41,002 nucleotides of DNA from UBA4246 sp045113695 (GTDB taxonomy: Bacteria > Bacillota > Clostridia > Christensenellales > Aristaeellaceae): assembly GCA_045113695.1 (NCBI GenBank), contig JBGUJG010000117.1, forward strand, positions 1-41,002. Direction: 5' to 3'. Shown here one piece after another: positions 15,787 to 23,538 of this stretch (the first letter of the stretch is position 1; the number at the start of each line of letters is the position of its first letter). The position numbers were made by a program, and so were the translations under genes. The notes beneath the pieces were generated by a model. That model was not told the DNA's origin, ran no database searches, and saw only the letters and a program-made list of their open reading frames with translations.

Positions 15787-16992
15787 ATGGCCAAGAAAAC
15801 GGTAGACGATATTCAGGTTCAGGGCAAGCGCGTTCTGGTCCGCTGCGACTTCAACGTCCCCATGAAGGACGGCAAGATCACCAACGACAAGCGCATTGTG
15901 GCCGCTCTCCCCACCATCCAGAAGCTGATCAAGGACGGCGCGAAGGTCATCCTGTGCAGCCACCTGGGCAAGCCGAAGAACGGGCCGGAAGAAAAGTTCT
16001 CCTTGGCGCCGGTCGCGGTGCGGCTGAGCGAGCTGCTGGGCCAGCCCGTCGTGTTCGCCAATGACGACAATGTGGTCGGCGAAAACGCGAAGGCCGCCGT
16101 GGCCGCCATGAAGGACGGCGACGTCGTGCTGCTGCAGAATACCCGCTTCCGCAAGGAAGAGACCAAGAATATCGAAGAGTTCTCCAAGGAACTGGCTTCC
16201 CTGGCGGACGCTTATGTGGACGACGCTTTCGGCTCCTGCCACCGCGCGCACTGCTCCACCGAGGGCGTGACCCATTTCACCTCCCCCAACGTCGCCGGCT
16301 ACCTGATCGGCAAAGAGCTGTCCATCATGGGCAAGGCGCTTGAAAACGCCGACCGTCCCTTCGTGGCCGTCCTGGGCGGCGCCAAGATCGAGGACAAGCT
16401 GAACGTCATCAACAACCTGCTGGAAAAGGTTGACACCCTGATCATCGGCGGCGGCATGGCTTTCACCTTCCTCAAGGCCAAGGGCTATGGCGTGGGCAAC
16501 TCCCTGCTGGACGAGACCAAGATCGACTACTGCAAGGACATGATGGAAAAGGCCGCCAAGAAGGGCGTCAGCCTCCTGCTGCCGGTCGACACTGTCTGCG
16601 TCAAAGCTTTCCCCAGCCCCATTGACGACGCTTCCATCGAAACCTGCGTGGTAGACGCGGACAAGATCCCGGACGGCATGGAAGGCTGCGACATCGGCCC
16701 CAAGACCGCCGAGCTGTTCGCCGCTGCCGTCAAGAGCGCCAAGACCGTCGTCTGGAACGGCCCGATGGGCGTGTTTGAAAACCCCGTGCTGGCCAAAGGC
16801 ACCCTGTCCGTGGCCCAGGCCATGGCGGACAGCGAGGCTGTCACCATCATCGGCGGCGGCGACTCCGCTGCGGCTGTCGAACAGATGGGCCTGGCCGCGA
16901 AGATGACCCACATCTCCACCGGCGGCGGCGCCTCTCTGGAGTTCCTCGAAGGCAAGACCCTGCCCGGCGTTGCCTGCCTGGACGAAAAATAA
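15787..16992 (+). CDS. pgk: Phosphoglycerate kinase
   Basis: Glycolytic enzyme that transfers phosphate from 1,3-bisphosphoglycerate to ADP. The 401-residue chain carries the usual motifs: RCDFNVPMKDG near the N-terminus (substrate binding), GGAKIEDKLNVI in the hinge region, and the nucleotide-binding GGGDSAAAVEQ and STGGGASLEFLEG near the C-terminus. GGAAGGAG precedes the ATG. Strong use of C- and G-ending codons, even against its neighbours, fits high expression. tpiA follows 208 bases downstream, beyond structured intergenic DNA, probably in the same transcript. Confidence 0.98.
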   Translation: MAKKTVDDIQVQGKRVLVRCDFNVPMKDGKITNDKRIVAALPTIQKLIKDGAKVILCSHLGKPKNGPEEKFSLAPVAVRLSELLGQPVVFANDDNVVGENAKAAVAAMKDGDVVLLQNTRFRKEETKNIEEFSKELASLADAYVDDAFGSCHRAHCSTEGVTHFTSPNVAGYLIGKELSIMGKALENADRPFVAVLGGAKIEDKLNVINNLLEKVDTLIIGGGMAFTFLKAKGYGVGNSLLDETKIDYCKDMMEKAAKKGVSLLLPVDTVCVKAFPSPIDDASIETCVVDADKIPDGMEGCDIGPKTAELFAAAVKSAKTVVWNGPMGVFENPVLAKGTLSVAQAMADSEAVTIIGGGDSAAAVEQMGLAAKMTHISTGGGASLEFLEGKTLPGVACLDEK

Positions 16993-17000
16993 TTCATCGC

Positions 17001-17020
17001 AGGGGGTCCCGCGACCCCCT
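17001..17020. repeat. Short GC-rich palindrome after pgk
   Basis: AGGGGGTC and GACCCCCT form a perfect eight-base stem around CCGC. No T run follows, so it is not a typical terminator; it could protect the 3' end of pgk mRNA. A palindrome with the same layout, AGGGGGAC...GTCCCCCT, occurs near 40975-40992, suggesting a repeated family. Confidence 0.6.
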
Positions 17021-17036
17021 CATCATCCCCTCTCCA

Positions 17037-17138
17037 TGTCCTTTGCTGAGTTCCATCCCTCTGCCCTCCGGGTTTCGGCCTCCGGCCTCATCCGGCGAAT
17101 CAATCGCCGGACTCAGGGATTACACTCAGCAAAGGACA
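17037..17138. other. Long fold-back element between pgk and tpiA
   Basis: TGTCCTTTGCTGAG (17037-17050) is perfectly complementary to CTCAGCAAAGGACA (17125-17138). After a symmetric four-by-four internal loop the pairing resumes as ATCCCT (17055-17060) with AGGGAT (17115-17120). Inside lies at least one further stem, CCGGCGA/TCGCCGG (17092-17110), next to CCGG-rich sequence that may form another, so the whole can fold as a multi-branch junction. No target-site duplication or coding sequence is seen. It may be a structured RNA in the pgk-tpiA message or a miniature mobile element. Confidence 0.65.
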
Positions 17139-17200
17139 GTTTATGATCGCACTGTCTATTATCGAATGAACAACAACAATTTGAAAGCGAGGTTTTTCCC

Positions 17201-17953
17201 ATGCGCAAGCCCATTATCGCCGGCAACTGGAAGATGAACAAGACCCCGAAGGAAGCCAGGGAACTGGTCGAAGCCTTAAAGCCCCTCGTCAAGGACGCCA
17301 AGGCGACCGTCGTCGTCTGCGTCCCCGCGGTGGACATCGCCGCCGCAGCCGAGGCTGCCAAGGGTTCCAAAATCCAGGTCGGCGCGCAGAACGTGCACTT
17401 CAAGGAGTCCGGCGCGTATACCGGCGAACTCTCCGCCGCGATGCTCAAGGAAGCCGGCGCTTCCTATGTCATCATCGGCCACTCCGAACGCCGTCAGTAT
17501 TTCGGCGAGACCGACGAGACCGTCAACCTCCGCACCCTGACCGCCGTGGCCAGCGGCCTGATCCCGATCATCTGCGTGGGCGAAAACAAGGCCCAGCGTG
17601 AAGCCGGCTATACCGACGCCCTGGTCGAATACCAGACCCTGATCGCCCTGAACGGCCTGACCCCTGCCCAGATCAAGAAGGTCATCGTCGCCTACGAGCC
17701 TGTATGGGCCATCGGCACCGGCCTGACCGCCACCGACGAGCAGGCCAACGAGACCATCGGCGTCATCCGCAAGGCCATCGCCCGCAAGTACGGCAAGGGC
17801 GTCGCCAACGCCGTGCGCATCCAGTACGGCGGCAGCATGAAGCCCAGCAACGTCAAGGGCCTGATGGCTCAGGAAGAAATCGACGGCGGCCTGATCGGCG
17901 GCGCCTCCCTGAAAGCCGAAGATTTTGCCAAGGTCGTCAATTACGAAGACTGA
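17201..17953 (+). CDS. tpiA: Triose-phosphate isomerase
   Basis: Interconverts dihydroxyacetone phosphate and glyceraldehyde 3-phosphate. The 250-residue TIM barrel has all catalytic landmarks: Asn-Lys in GNWKMNK, the catalytic His in IGHSERRQYFGE, the catalytic Glu in AYEPVWAIGTG with its mobile loop, and the phosphate-binding YGGSMKPSN and GGLIGGASL. The leader contains GAAAGCGAGG before the ATG. It stands with pgk as part of the lower-glycolysis set; gap and other glycolytic genes are outside the window. Confidence 0.98.
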   Translation: MRKPIIAGNWKMNKTPKEARELVEALKPLVKDAKATVVVCVPAVDIAAAAEAAKGSKIQVGAQNVHFKESGAYTGELSAAMLKEAGASYVIIGHSERRQYFGETDETVNLRTLTAVASGLIPIICVGENKAQREAGYTDALVEYQTLIALNGLTPAQIKKVIVAYEPVWAIGTGLTATDEQANETIGVIRKAIARKYGKGVANAVRIQYGGSMKPSNVKGLMAQEEIDGGLIGGASLKAEDFAKVVNYED

Positions 17954-17961
17954 AGGAACAA

Positions 17962-18606
17962 ATGATCGTATCCTACTGTAAAAAGTGCAAGCTGGACAGC
18001 GAAGGCACCGTCTGCTCCTCGTGCGGCAAACGGGCCTCCGCGTCCTGCGTGCGGGACGTCTGGCGGATCGTGCGGGTCCCCGGAGCGGACGCGGGCACCT
18101 GGCGGAGCGTCGCCCGCGGGATTCTGCTGGCAGCGGCTGTCCTGACCGGCGGCCTGGTCCTGCTGGAGCGGTTTCAGAGCAGCCAGCAGGATTTTGAAAA
18201 CCACCTGGGCGGGATCCTTTCCACAGCGGCCATCCTGACAGCGGGTGTTTTCGCCATCGCCGCAGCCCTGCTGCTTCTGCAGGGCCGGGAGGAAATCCGC
18301 TATACGCTGGACATGACCGGCGCCCACCTGCAGACCTGGCACCGCGCTTCTTACCTGCGTTCCTGGGCCAGGCTGCAGAGCGCCCGGATGGACCGGGCGA
18401 TTCCCTCCCGGGACGGCTCCCGCTACGTCATCTCCGAAGAGCGCCACATCCGCTGGAAGGACATTCACGAGATCAAGTACGTTCCTTCCGCCGGCGTCAT
18501 CAAGCTCTACCATGTCCGCCACCTGGCCCCGTTCATCCTGCGGATTCCGGACGAGGAGTATGACACGGCAGAAGCCATCGTGAAAAAGCACACCCGGATC
18601 AGCTGA
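17962..18606 (+). CDS. Zinc-ribbon membrane protein of unknown function
   Basis: A 214-residue protein. It opens with a rubredoxin-like knuckle, CKKCKLDSEGTVCSSCGK (four Cys as CxxC...CxxC), followed by two hydrophobic segments at roughly 48-66 and 82-102 that should span the membrane, then a cytosolic C-terminal domain containing an RHIRWKDIHEIKYVPS stretch reminiscent of small PH-like domains. The last point is only resemblance. The ATG at 17962 has AAGGAA five bases before it and lies 8 bases after the tpiA stop, so it is in the same transcript; a terminator follows. No named family is recognised. Confidence 0.75.
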   Translation: MIVSYCKKCKLDSEGTVCSSCGKRASASCVRDVWRIVRVPGADAGTWRSVARGILLAAAVLTGGLVLLERFQSSQQDFENHLGGILSTAAILTAGVFAIAAALLLLQGREEIRYTLDMTGAHLQTWHRASYLRSWARLQSARMDRAIPSRDGSRYVISEERHIRWKDIHEIKYVPSAGVIKLYHVRHLAPFILRIPDEEYDTAEAIVKKHTRIS

Positions 18607-18619
18607 AGGCTGACAGACA

Positions 18620-18642
18620 AGAGCGCCCCGGCGCTCTTTTTT
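18620..18642 (+). terminator. Terminator of the pgk-tpiA transcript
   Basis: AGAGCGC and GCGCTCT form a tight stem with a CCCG loop, and TTTTT follows. It closes the transcript after the zinc-ribbon membrane gene. Confidence 0.85.
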
Positions 18643-18697
18643 AGGATCAGTCATATTCCCACCCGCGTCCGGTCAGCCTGAAATTGGAGGCATCACC

Positions 18698-19318
18698 ATG
18701 AAAAAGATTTCAGCCTGTATTATACTGCTCATTCTGCTTCTTGCCGTTTTTCCGGCTGAGGCTCAGACTGCGGATACGGCGGTCATGGAACAGGAGACTA
18801 CTGCGCAGGAAAACCCATCCCTCGATGACTCCCTGCTTCCGGAAGACATCCCGGATGGGATCAACCCCTTCATGCGCGAAGCGATCCGGGAAGCGCTGGA
18901 AGGCATTTCTCTCGGACACGGCGGTCCGTTCGGATCGGTCGTTGTAAAAGACGGCGAAATCATCGGCCGGGGCCATAACCAGGTGCTGACCGGCCATGAT
19001 CCCACCCGGCACGGAGAGATCGACGCGATCCGCGATGCGTGCAGCCGGCTGAAAACTCACGACCTGAACGGATGTGAACTGTATACGACCGGACAGCCCT
19101 GCCCCATGTGCCTTTTCGCCTGCCTCTGGGCCAATATCGATAAAGTATACTTTGGCTGCACCATAGAAGACAATGCCAGGATCGGCTTCAGGGATGAGTC
19201 ATTCGACCAGCTGATCGGCAGCAGGGAACTGCTTTCGGATTATCTGGTCTGTATGGACCGGGACGCCTGCCTGGCCCTGTTTGAGTTCTATCAGCAGACG
19301 GAGCATCAGCTGTACTGA
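18698..19318 (+). CDS. Cytidine/guanine deaminase-family protein with a signal peptide
   Basis: Zinc-dependent nucleobase/nucleoside deaminase fold, 206 residues. H105-G-E107 (RHGEIDAI) and P133-C134-P-M-C137-type PCPMC supply the zinc ligands and proton-shuttle Glu; HGE with a following IR-A spacing resembles guanine deaminase more than TadA. What is odd is residues 1-22: MKK, a long Ile/Leu core and PAEAQ, a type I signal peptide without a lipobox, then about 30 acidic, low-complexity residues before the enzyme domain begins near 55. That predicts an exported deaminase, which is rare for this family. A GGAGG precedes the ATG. Whether the enzyme is active outside the cell is untested. Confidence 0.85.
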   Translation: MKKISACIILLILLLAVFPAEAQTADTAVMEQETTAQENPSLDDSLLPEDIPDGINPFMREAIREALEGISLGHGGPFGSVVVKDGEIIGRGHNQVLTGHDPTRHGEIDAIRDACSRLKTHDLNGCELYTTGQPCPMCLFACLWANIDKVYFGCTIEDNARIGFRDESFDQLIGSRELLSDYLVCMDRDACLALFEFYQQTEHQLY

Positions 19319-19420
19319 AACGGTCCGCCACGTGATTCCGTGCAGACCTGCTTCATCCCGGCGGCCATTTCATTCTCAGCTTCCCGGACGGATCCATCCC
19401 TACAAAATTTCCGTAAATGA

Positions 19421-19449
19421 TTGACAAATCCGGGCTGGGCGTGTATAAT
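19421..19449 (+). promoter_or_regulatory. Consensus promoter of tRNA-Leu
   Basis: TTGACA (19421-19426) and TATAAT (19444-19449) with 17-base spacing are a perfect sigma-A consensus, as often seen for stable RNA genes. The tRNA begins 16 bases after the -10. Confidence 0.92.
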
Positions 19450-19464
19450 TTGTTTGTTGCCTGA

Positions 19465-19549
19465 GCGGCCATGGCGGAATTGGCATACGCGCACGTTTGA
19501 GGGGCGTGTCCTTAACCGGGTACGAGTTCAAGTCTCGTTGGCCGCACCA
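19465..19549 (+). tRNA. tRNA-Leu, anticodon GAG, with encoded CCA
   Basis: The acceptor stem GCGGCCA pairs with TGGCCGC. The anticodon stem CACGT/GCGTG frames loop TTGAGGG, giving anticodon GAG for CUC/CUU codons. A long variable arm (TCCTTAACCGGGTA region) marks a class II leucine tRNA, and the T arm ends in GTTCAAGTC. CCA is encoded. A consensus promoter precedes it and a 14-base-pair terminator follows. It marks the border between core genes and the accessory island, but no duplicated tRNA 3' end is seen on the far side. Confidence 0.95.
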
Positions 19550-19554
19550 AAACT

Positions 19555-19602
19555 GGACCGATAATTGATACAATGTGTCAGTTGTCGGTCCGTTTCTTTT
19601 TG
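19555..19602 (+). terminator. Terminator of tRNA-Leu
   Basis: GGACCGATAATTGA and TCAGTTGTCGGTCC pair over 14 bases (two G-U), with a nine-base loop, followed by GTTTCTTTTT. Confidence 0.9.
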
Positions 19603-19817
19603 CCCGGAAAAGTCAAGGAATCAGGCACTTTCCGAGTATTATCGGGGGCATCATGCACTTCAGCCATACGGCGGATAAGCTGGTTTTTGCCCTGATGGAC
19701 AAATTACGGCCTCCAGGAAGATAAACAAACGTTTCAAAATCAACTATCGTTTCAATGAGAAAAGCGCCTGCGTGGAGTGGCCCAATCCTCCAACACAAGC
19801 GCTTGTTCTATTCCGGC

Positions 19818-21401
19818 TCATAGCGTTTCCGTGATCTCCATGCCGTTCTTGAAGCGGAATAACAGCCTCCCGTCCTCGTAAACCGTAACCCGGTCGATCA
19901 GGTTGAGCCACAATCGGTCGCTGTACTGAACTGGCAGCGAGTCGTCCATAAGCAGGAGTTCAGTCATAAAGCACTCCATGACGTCGGCCTGAAAGCGCTT
20001 TGTGACCTTCTGGTGCTGAAGCTGCTCGACCCTCTCCTCGGCTGTGTGATACCGCTGGGCCAGCGCGTCGTATTTCCGGTTATATTCGTCCTGTAGCATG
20101 GCCGTAGTAGCGTTTTCTGAGATCAGCTTCTTGGTCAGTGCCTCCACGACCTCCATTTCATCAGCCAGCGAATCGAGCTCTGCGTCGATGGCCTCCGTGT
20201 TCAGATATTCGTCCCGGAGCATCACGCAGGTTTCCAGCAGGACTTCCCGTTCCTCCGTCAGTCGCGCCACGGCCTGCAGGAACAAGCGCTTGATGTCCTT
20301 CTCGGTCAAGTGAGGAGTGCCACAGCGGTATTCGCCTTTGAACTTACCATTGCATTGCCAGATCACACGGCGGTACTTGTCTGTACTGTGCCAAACCTTG
20401 CTGCCGTAGTATTCGCCGCAATCGCCGCAGACCAGCTTTGCGGAAAACGGGCTGAGGCTGTTATGGTGCCTGCCCCTGGTCTTGCGGGCCGCCATCTCAT
20501 CCTGCACCTTTTTCCATTGGTTCGGATCGATGATTGCCGGATGGCTTTCTTCCACGATGTACTGCGGAACCTCGCCCTCGTTCACCTTCATCTTTTTGGA
20601 GAGAAAGTCCACGGTGAACTTCTTCTGCAAGATCGCGCTGCCCTTGTATTTCTCGTTCGCCAGAATGCTCTCAATGGTGCTGGTCTGCCACCTGGTCTTT
20701 CCGCGAGGTGTCGGGACGCCTTTCTCCGTCAGGTGGTTTGCGATCCAGTTGACCGTCTTGCCCTGTATGAAAAGGCGGTAGATTTCCCTGACCGTCTCCG
20801 CCTCCTCCGGCACGATCTCCGGCAGGCCGTCCGGCCCTTTGCGGTAGCCGAGGAAGGATGAGTACGGCAGCGTGACCTTACCATCCGCGAAGCGCTTCCG
20901 CTGGCCCCATGTGACGTTTTCCGAAATAGATCGGCTCTCCTCCTGCGCGAGGCTGCTCATGATGGTGATCAGCAGCTCGCCCTTGCTGTCGAATGTGAAA
21001 ATACCCTCTTTTTCAAAGTATACCTCGGTTCCGTGTTCCTTCAGCTTCCTGACGGCGGTGAGGCTGTCCACGGTGTTCCGGGCGAAGCGGCTCACCGACT
21101 TGGTCACGATGAGATCGATACGTCCAGCCAGCGCGTCCTCGATCATCCGGTTGAAACCTTCCCTGCCTCGTGTGCTCACGGCAGAGATGCCCTCGTCGGT
21201 GTACACGTCCACAAACTCCCATTCGGGATTGGAGCGGATGTACTTGGTGTAGTAGTCCACCTGTGCCTCGTAAGAGGTGAGCTGCTCCTCGCTGTTGGTG
21301 GACACACGAGCATACCCGGCTACGCGACGTCTGGCGCGGGTGTTGATCGGCAGCTTGGAATGAAGCGTCTTTGTTGCCGGGATCACTGTTACATTAGCCA
21401 T
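19818..21401 (-). CDS. Large serine recombinase (second of a tandem pair)
   Basis: Site-specific recombinase for integration and excision, about 527 residues from the ATG at 21401 (MANVTVIPATK). The N-terminal resolvase catalytic domain includes the nucleophile in GYARVSTNSEEQ, then SVSRFARNTVDSL. The Recombinase domain (GYRKGPDGLPEIVPEEAE ... WQTSTIESILANEKYKG) follows, then a Cys4 zinc ribbon beginning CGDCGEYYG and a long coiled-coil segment (about residues 390-475), as in phage-type integrases. An upstream start would add 14 residues without support; AAAGGAA lies before 21401. Its start overlaps the stop of the upstream recombinase by 8 bases, so the pair is translationally coupled. Confidence 0.92.
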   Translation of the reverse strand: MANVTVIPATKTLHSKLPINTRARRRVAGYARVSTNSEEQLTSYEAQVDYYTKYIRSNPEWEFVDVYTDEGISAVSTRGREGFNRMIEDALAGRIDLIVTKSVSRFARNTVDSLTAVRKLKEHGTEVYFEKEGIFTFDSKGELLITIMSSLAQEESRSISENVTWGQRKRFADGKVTLPYSSFLGYRKGPDGLPEIVPEEAETVREIYRLFIQGKTVNWIANHLTEKGVPTPRGKTRWQTSTIESILANEKYKGSAILQKKFTVDFLSKKMKVNEGEVPQYIVEESHPAIIDPNQWKKVQDEMAARKTRGRHHNSLSPFSAKLVCGDCGEYYGSKVWHSTDKYRRVIWQCNGKFKGEYRCGTPHLTEKDIKRLFLQAVARLTEEREVLLETCVMLRDEYLNTEAIDAELDSLADEMEVVEALTKKLISENATTAMLQDEYNRKYDALAQRYHTAEERVEQLQHQKVTKRFQADVMECFMTELLLMDDSLPVQYSDRLWLNLIDRVTVYEDGRLLFRFKNGMEITETL

Positions 21402-22671
21402 TCTGCCTGTTCCTTTCGATCTGCCTCTGCCTCGCGGCCTCACGCATTTCCGGTGTCCAGCTTTCCGCTCTGGACCGATCCTGCCATCGTTTGACGGTTT
21501 CCTCGCCGGACCGTGACCGGAATACCAGCCTGTTGCCGCTCTCGGCTACGATTTCCGTTAAATCGCCAATATCCATATCTGCGGTCAGGTCCATCAGGAC
21601 CACCTCCGGGATTTGCTTGGATAGGCAGGCCACTTTGCCAAGGGTGTTGTAGGTGCCACAGATCCACACCGGCCCGGTGGCGGTGACCTTTCTCCGATAA
21701 TGCTTGCCGCAGCAGCCACAGACAATCAGGCCGGTGAACGGATACCGGTTGGCATAGCTCTTGCCGGGAGGCGCGTGTTTCGCTGCCCGTCTCTCCATCT
21801 CGGCCTGCACGGCCTCGTAGTCCTCCATGCTGATGATTGCCTCATGGGAGCCTTCCGCATGATATTGGGGAAGCTGGCCCTCGTTGGGAATGGTCCGTTT
21901 TGTCAGGTGATCCTCCCGGAAGGTCTTCTGCAGGAGCAGGTTACCGGTATAAGTGTAATTCCGCAGAATGCCGGATACGGTGGTCTTGCACCACTGGTTG
22001 CCGTACCGTGTCGGAATCCCAGCTTCGTTCAGGCTTTTGGTAATGGCCACAACGCCTTTCCCGGCGAGGTACTCCCGGAAGATGCGCCGGATGATCTCGG
22101 CCTCATCCGGCTCAACGACGAGGATACCGTTCCGGTAGCGGTAGCCCAGCAGGGTCCCGTTCCACGGCTTTCCCTCCTCGAAATTCTTCCGAATGCGCCA
22201 CTTCTGATTTTCGCTGGCCGATAGGCTTTCCTCCTGCGCGTAGGACGCGAGGATGGAAAGCATGAGCTCGCCATCTGCGGAAAGAGTGTGGATGTTCTGT
22301 TCCTCGAAGAACACGTCGATGCCGAGATCCTTCAATTCCCGGACTGTCTCCAGCAGCGTGACGGTGTTCCGGGCAAAGCGGGAGATGGATTTCGTGATGA
22401 CCGAATCCACACGTCCGGCCCTGCACTCCGCGAGGAGCCGGGTGAAGCCTTCTCTGGAATCCCTTGTCCCGGTCTTGGCCTCATCCGAATACACACCAGC
22501 ATAGACCCATCCGGGATGCCGCTGGATCAGGCCGCTGTAATAGCTGACCTGCGCTGACAGGGAGTGGCGCATCGCGTCCTTTGCCGAAGATACTCTCGCG
22601 TATGCGGCCACTCGCGTCAGTGTGGGCAGGGCCGCTTTTATGAGCGGTACCCGTTTCACTTCTCTGTTCAT
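21394..22671 (-). CDS. Large serine recombinase (first of a tandem pair)
   Basis: A 425-residue relative of the next recombinase but distinct in sequence. The catalytic domain has YARVSSAKD with the serine nucleophile and KSISRFARNTVTLL; the Recombinase domain follows (GYRYRNGILVVEPDEAE, ILRNYTYTGNLLLQ); a zinc ribbon opens CGCCGKHYRRK. The C-terminus is shorter than in the partner and lacks the long coiled coil, which in phage integrases controls directionality; it ends in a basic QRQIERNRQNG. GGAGG lies 7 bases before the ATG. Overlapping, non-identical recombinase pairs suggest a heteromeric recombination complex or one enzyme per reaction direction; this is inference. Confidence 0.92.
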   Translation of the reverse strand: MNREVKRVPLIKAALPTLTRVAAYARVSSAKDAMRHSLSAQVSYYSGLIQRHPGWVYAGVYSDEAKTGTRDSREGFTRLLAECRAGRVDSVITKSISRFARNTVTLLETVRELKDLGIDVFFEEQNIHTLSADGELMLSILASYAQEESLSASENQKWRIRKNFEEGKPWNGTLLGYRYRNGILVVEPDEAEIIRRIFREYLAGKGVVAITKSLNEAGIPTRYGNQWCKTTVSGILRNYTYTGNLLLQKTFREDHLTKRTIPNEGQLPQYHAEGSHEAIISMEDYEAVQAEMERRAAKHAPPGKSYANRYPFTGLIVCGCCGKHYRRKVTATGPVWICGTYNTLGKVACLSKQIPEVVLMDLTADMDIGDLTEIVAESGNRLVFRSRSGEETVKRWQDRSRAESWTPEMREAARQRQIERNRQNG

Positions 22672-22740
22672 GTGTTTCCCTCCGTTGTATCAAAGTTGGG
22701 GTACCGTATATATCACTCTAAGCGGCCCGGATAGCAAGTC

Positions 22741-22917
22741 TTATGCGGCATAAATACTGCCTTTATCAATCCCGTAGCGCCGGGCGATCCGAGCGTAAAT
22801 CACCTCCCGGTCAGCAGCGCTGATGAAGCCCTCCGCTTCGAGAAAATCCACAAAGGCAAGGGCGGTATGATACCGGATCAGGTTTCCCGGTCCGTAGACA
22901 TCATTTTCCTTTTCCAT
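22741..22917 (-). CDS. Small 58-residue mobile-element protein (SHOCT-like)
   Basis: A short reading frame from ATG 22917 with GGGAGG five bases upstream, ending TAA at 22741. The product (MEKENDVYGPG ... GSIYAA) is mainly helical. Its middle, FVDFLEAEGFISAADREVIYARI, has the helix - Gly-Phe/Leu-Ile-Ser - helix pattern of SHOCT-type oligomerisation motifs commonly found next to serine recombinases in Clostridia elements. It overlaps the HTH gene upstream by 17 bases and precedes the recombinase pair, so it belongs to the same operon. Function not known; identification by pattern only. Confidence 0.6.
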   Translation of the reverse strand: MEKENDVYGPGNLIRYHTALAFVDFLEAEGFISAADREVIYARIARRYGIDKGSIYAA

Positions 22918-23179
22918 CGCGGCCTCCCTTGCGGTACTGATAATTCCAATACCGGCTGCGGCATGTATTGGAGCAGAACTTCTTCTGCCTCCTGCCCGGT
23001 GTTTGTGATACTGCCCTCCCGCATTGCAGACAGTAGACGGCGTTCTTCAGGCTGGGATGCCTGCGGATGTGGGACTTTACGGTATTAACGGATAGCCCCA
23101 GTTCATTGGCTATATGTGTTGGCCCGTACCCATCCATCCGCATCCGTTCGATCTCCTTTCGGTCAGCTTTGCTCATCAT
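22901..23179 (-). CDS. HTH plus zinc-finger regulator (sigma-70 region 4-like)
   Basis: About 92 residues from ATG 23179 (a second ATG follows immediately); GAGGAAAG precedes it. Residues about 5-40 form a helix-turn-helix of the sigma region 4/LuxR kind: RMRMDGYGPTHIANELGLS then NTVKSHIRR. The second half has a Cys pair CLQCG and another CSNTC, separated by a basic PGRRQKK stretch, forming a zinc ribbon. Such proteins are often auto-annotated as sigma-70-like but lack region 2, so it is more likely a DNA-binding accessory protein of the element. It overlaps both neighbours. Confidence 0.75.
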   Translation of the reverse strand: MMSKADRKEIERMRMDGYGPTHIANELGLSVNTVKSHIRRHPSLKNAVYCLQCGRAVSQTPGRRQKKFCSNTCRSRYWNYQYRKGGRDGKGK

Positions 23180-23480
23180 GTTGCTTTCCTCGCTTTCGAT
23201 GCTGATCATAGCAGGACCTGCAACAGTATTTCCGATGCGCGTTCCCGTAGCTCTGAAAGGGACTGCCGCAATGCTGGCAAACCAGAGCGTAATAGGCCTT
23301 GCGGTTGACCTGCTCCGGATGGCAAGCCCAATAAGCCATCCGGCACCGGCTCGAACAGAACTTCATTTTGTGTCCAGTCTGCTGTATAACGGCTTTTCCA
23401 CACTGTGGGCATAGAAGGTTACCATCGTCCTGTGCCTCTGCCACCTGTGGTGATTTAACGGTTTTCTGTGTATCGTTCAT
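23163..23480 (-). CDS. Double zinc-ribbon protein of the mobile element
   Basis: A 105-residue protein from ATG 23480 (MNDTQKTV), with GGAGG five bases before it; an upstream ATG at 23510 lacks a site. Two Cys-rich units are seen: CPQCGKAV...KMKFCSSRCRMAYW and CQHCGSPFQ...HRKYCCRSCYDQH, each with four Cys suited to a zinc ion and with aromatic residues after the second pair. The organisation resembles the zinc half of its downstream neighbour, suggesting that the two diverged from a common module. It overlaps that neighbour by 17 bases. Nucleic-acid or protein binding is probable, but the role is not known. Confidence 0.7.
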   Translation of the reverse strand: MNDTQKTVKSPQVAEAQDDGNLLCPQCGKAVIQQTGHKMKFCSSRCRMAYWACHPEQVNRKAYYALVCQHCGSPFQSYGNAHRKYCCRSCYDQHRKRGKQHDEQS

Positions 23481-23538
23481 ACATACCTCCGTAATAATCC
23501 GGGAGGGCAAGGGCTGCTCACCCTCCCGGAACGCATGG

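Noticed and set aside
19613..19798. A 61-codon minus-strand frame between tRNA-Leu and the recombinase
   Set aside because: No ribosome site, no recognisable protein features, and it ends without overlap or spacing typical of the neighbouring operon.
22672..22740. Promoter for the recombinase pair (TTGCTA and TATATA on the minus strand)
   Set aside because: The spacing is about 19 bases and the pair is closely spaced after upstream genes of the same operon, so a separate promoter is not well supported.
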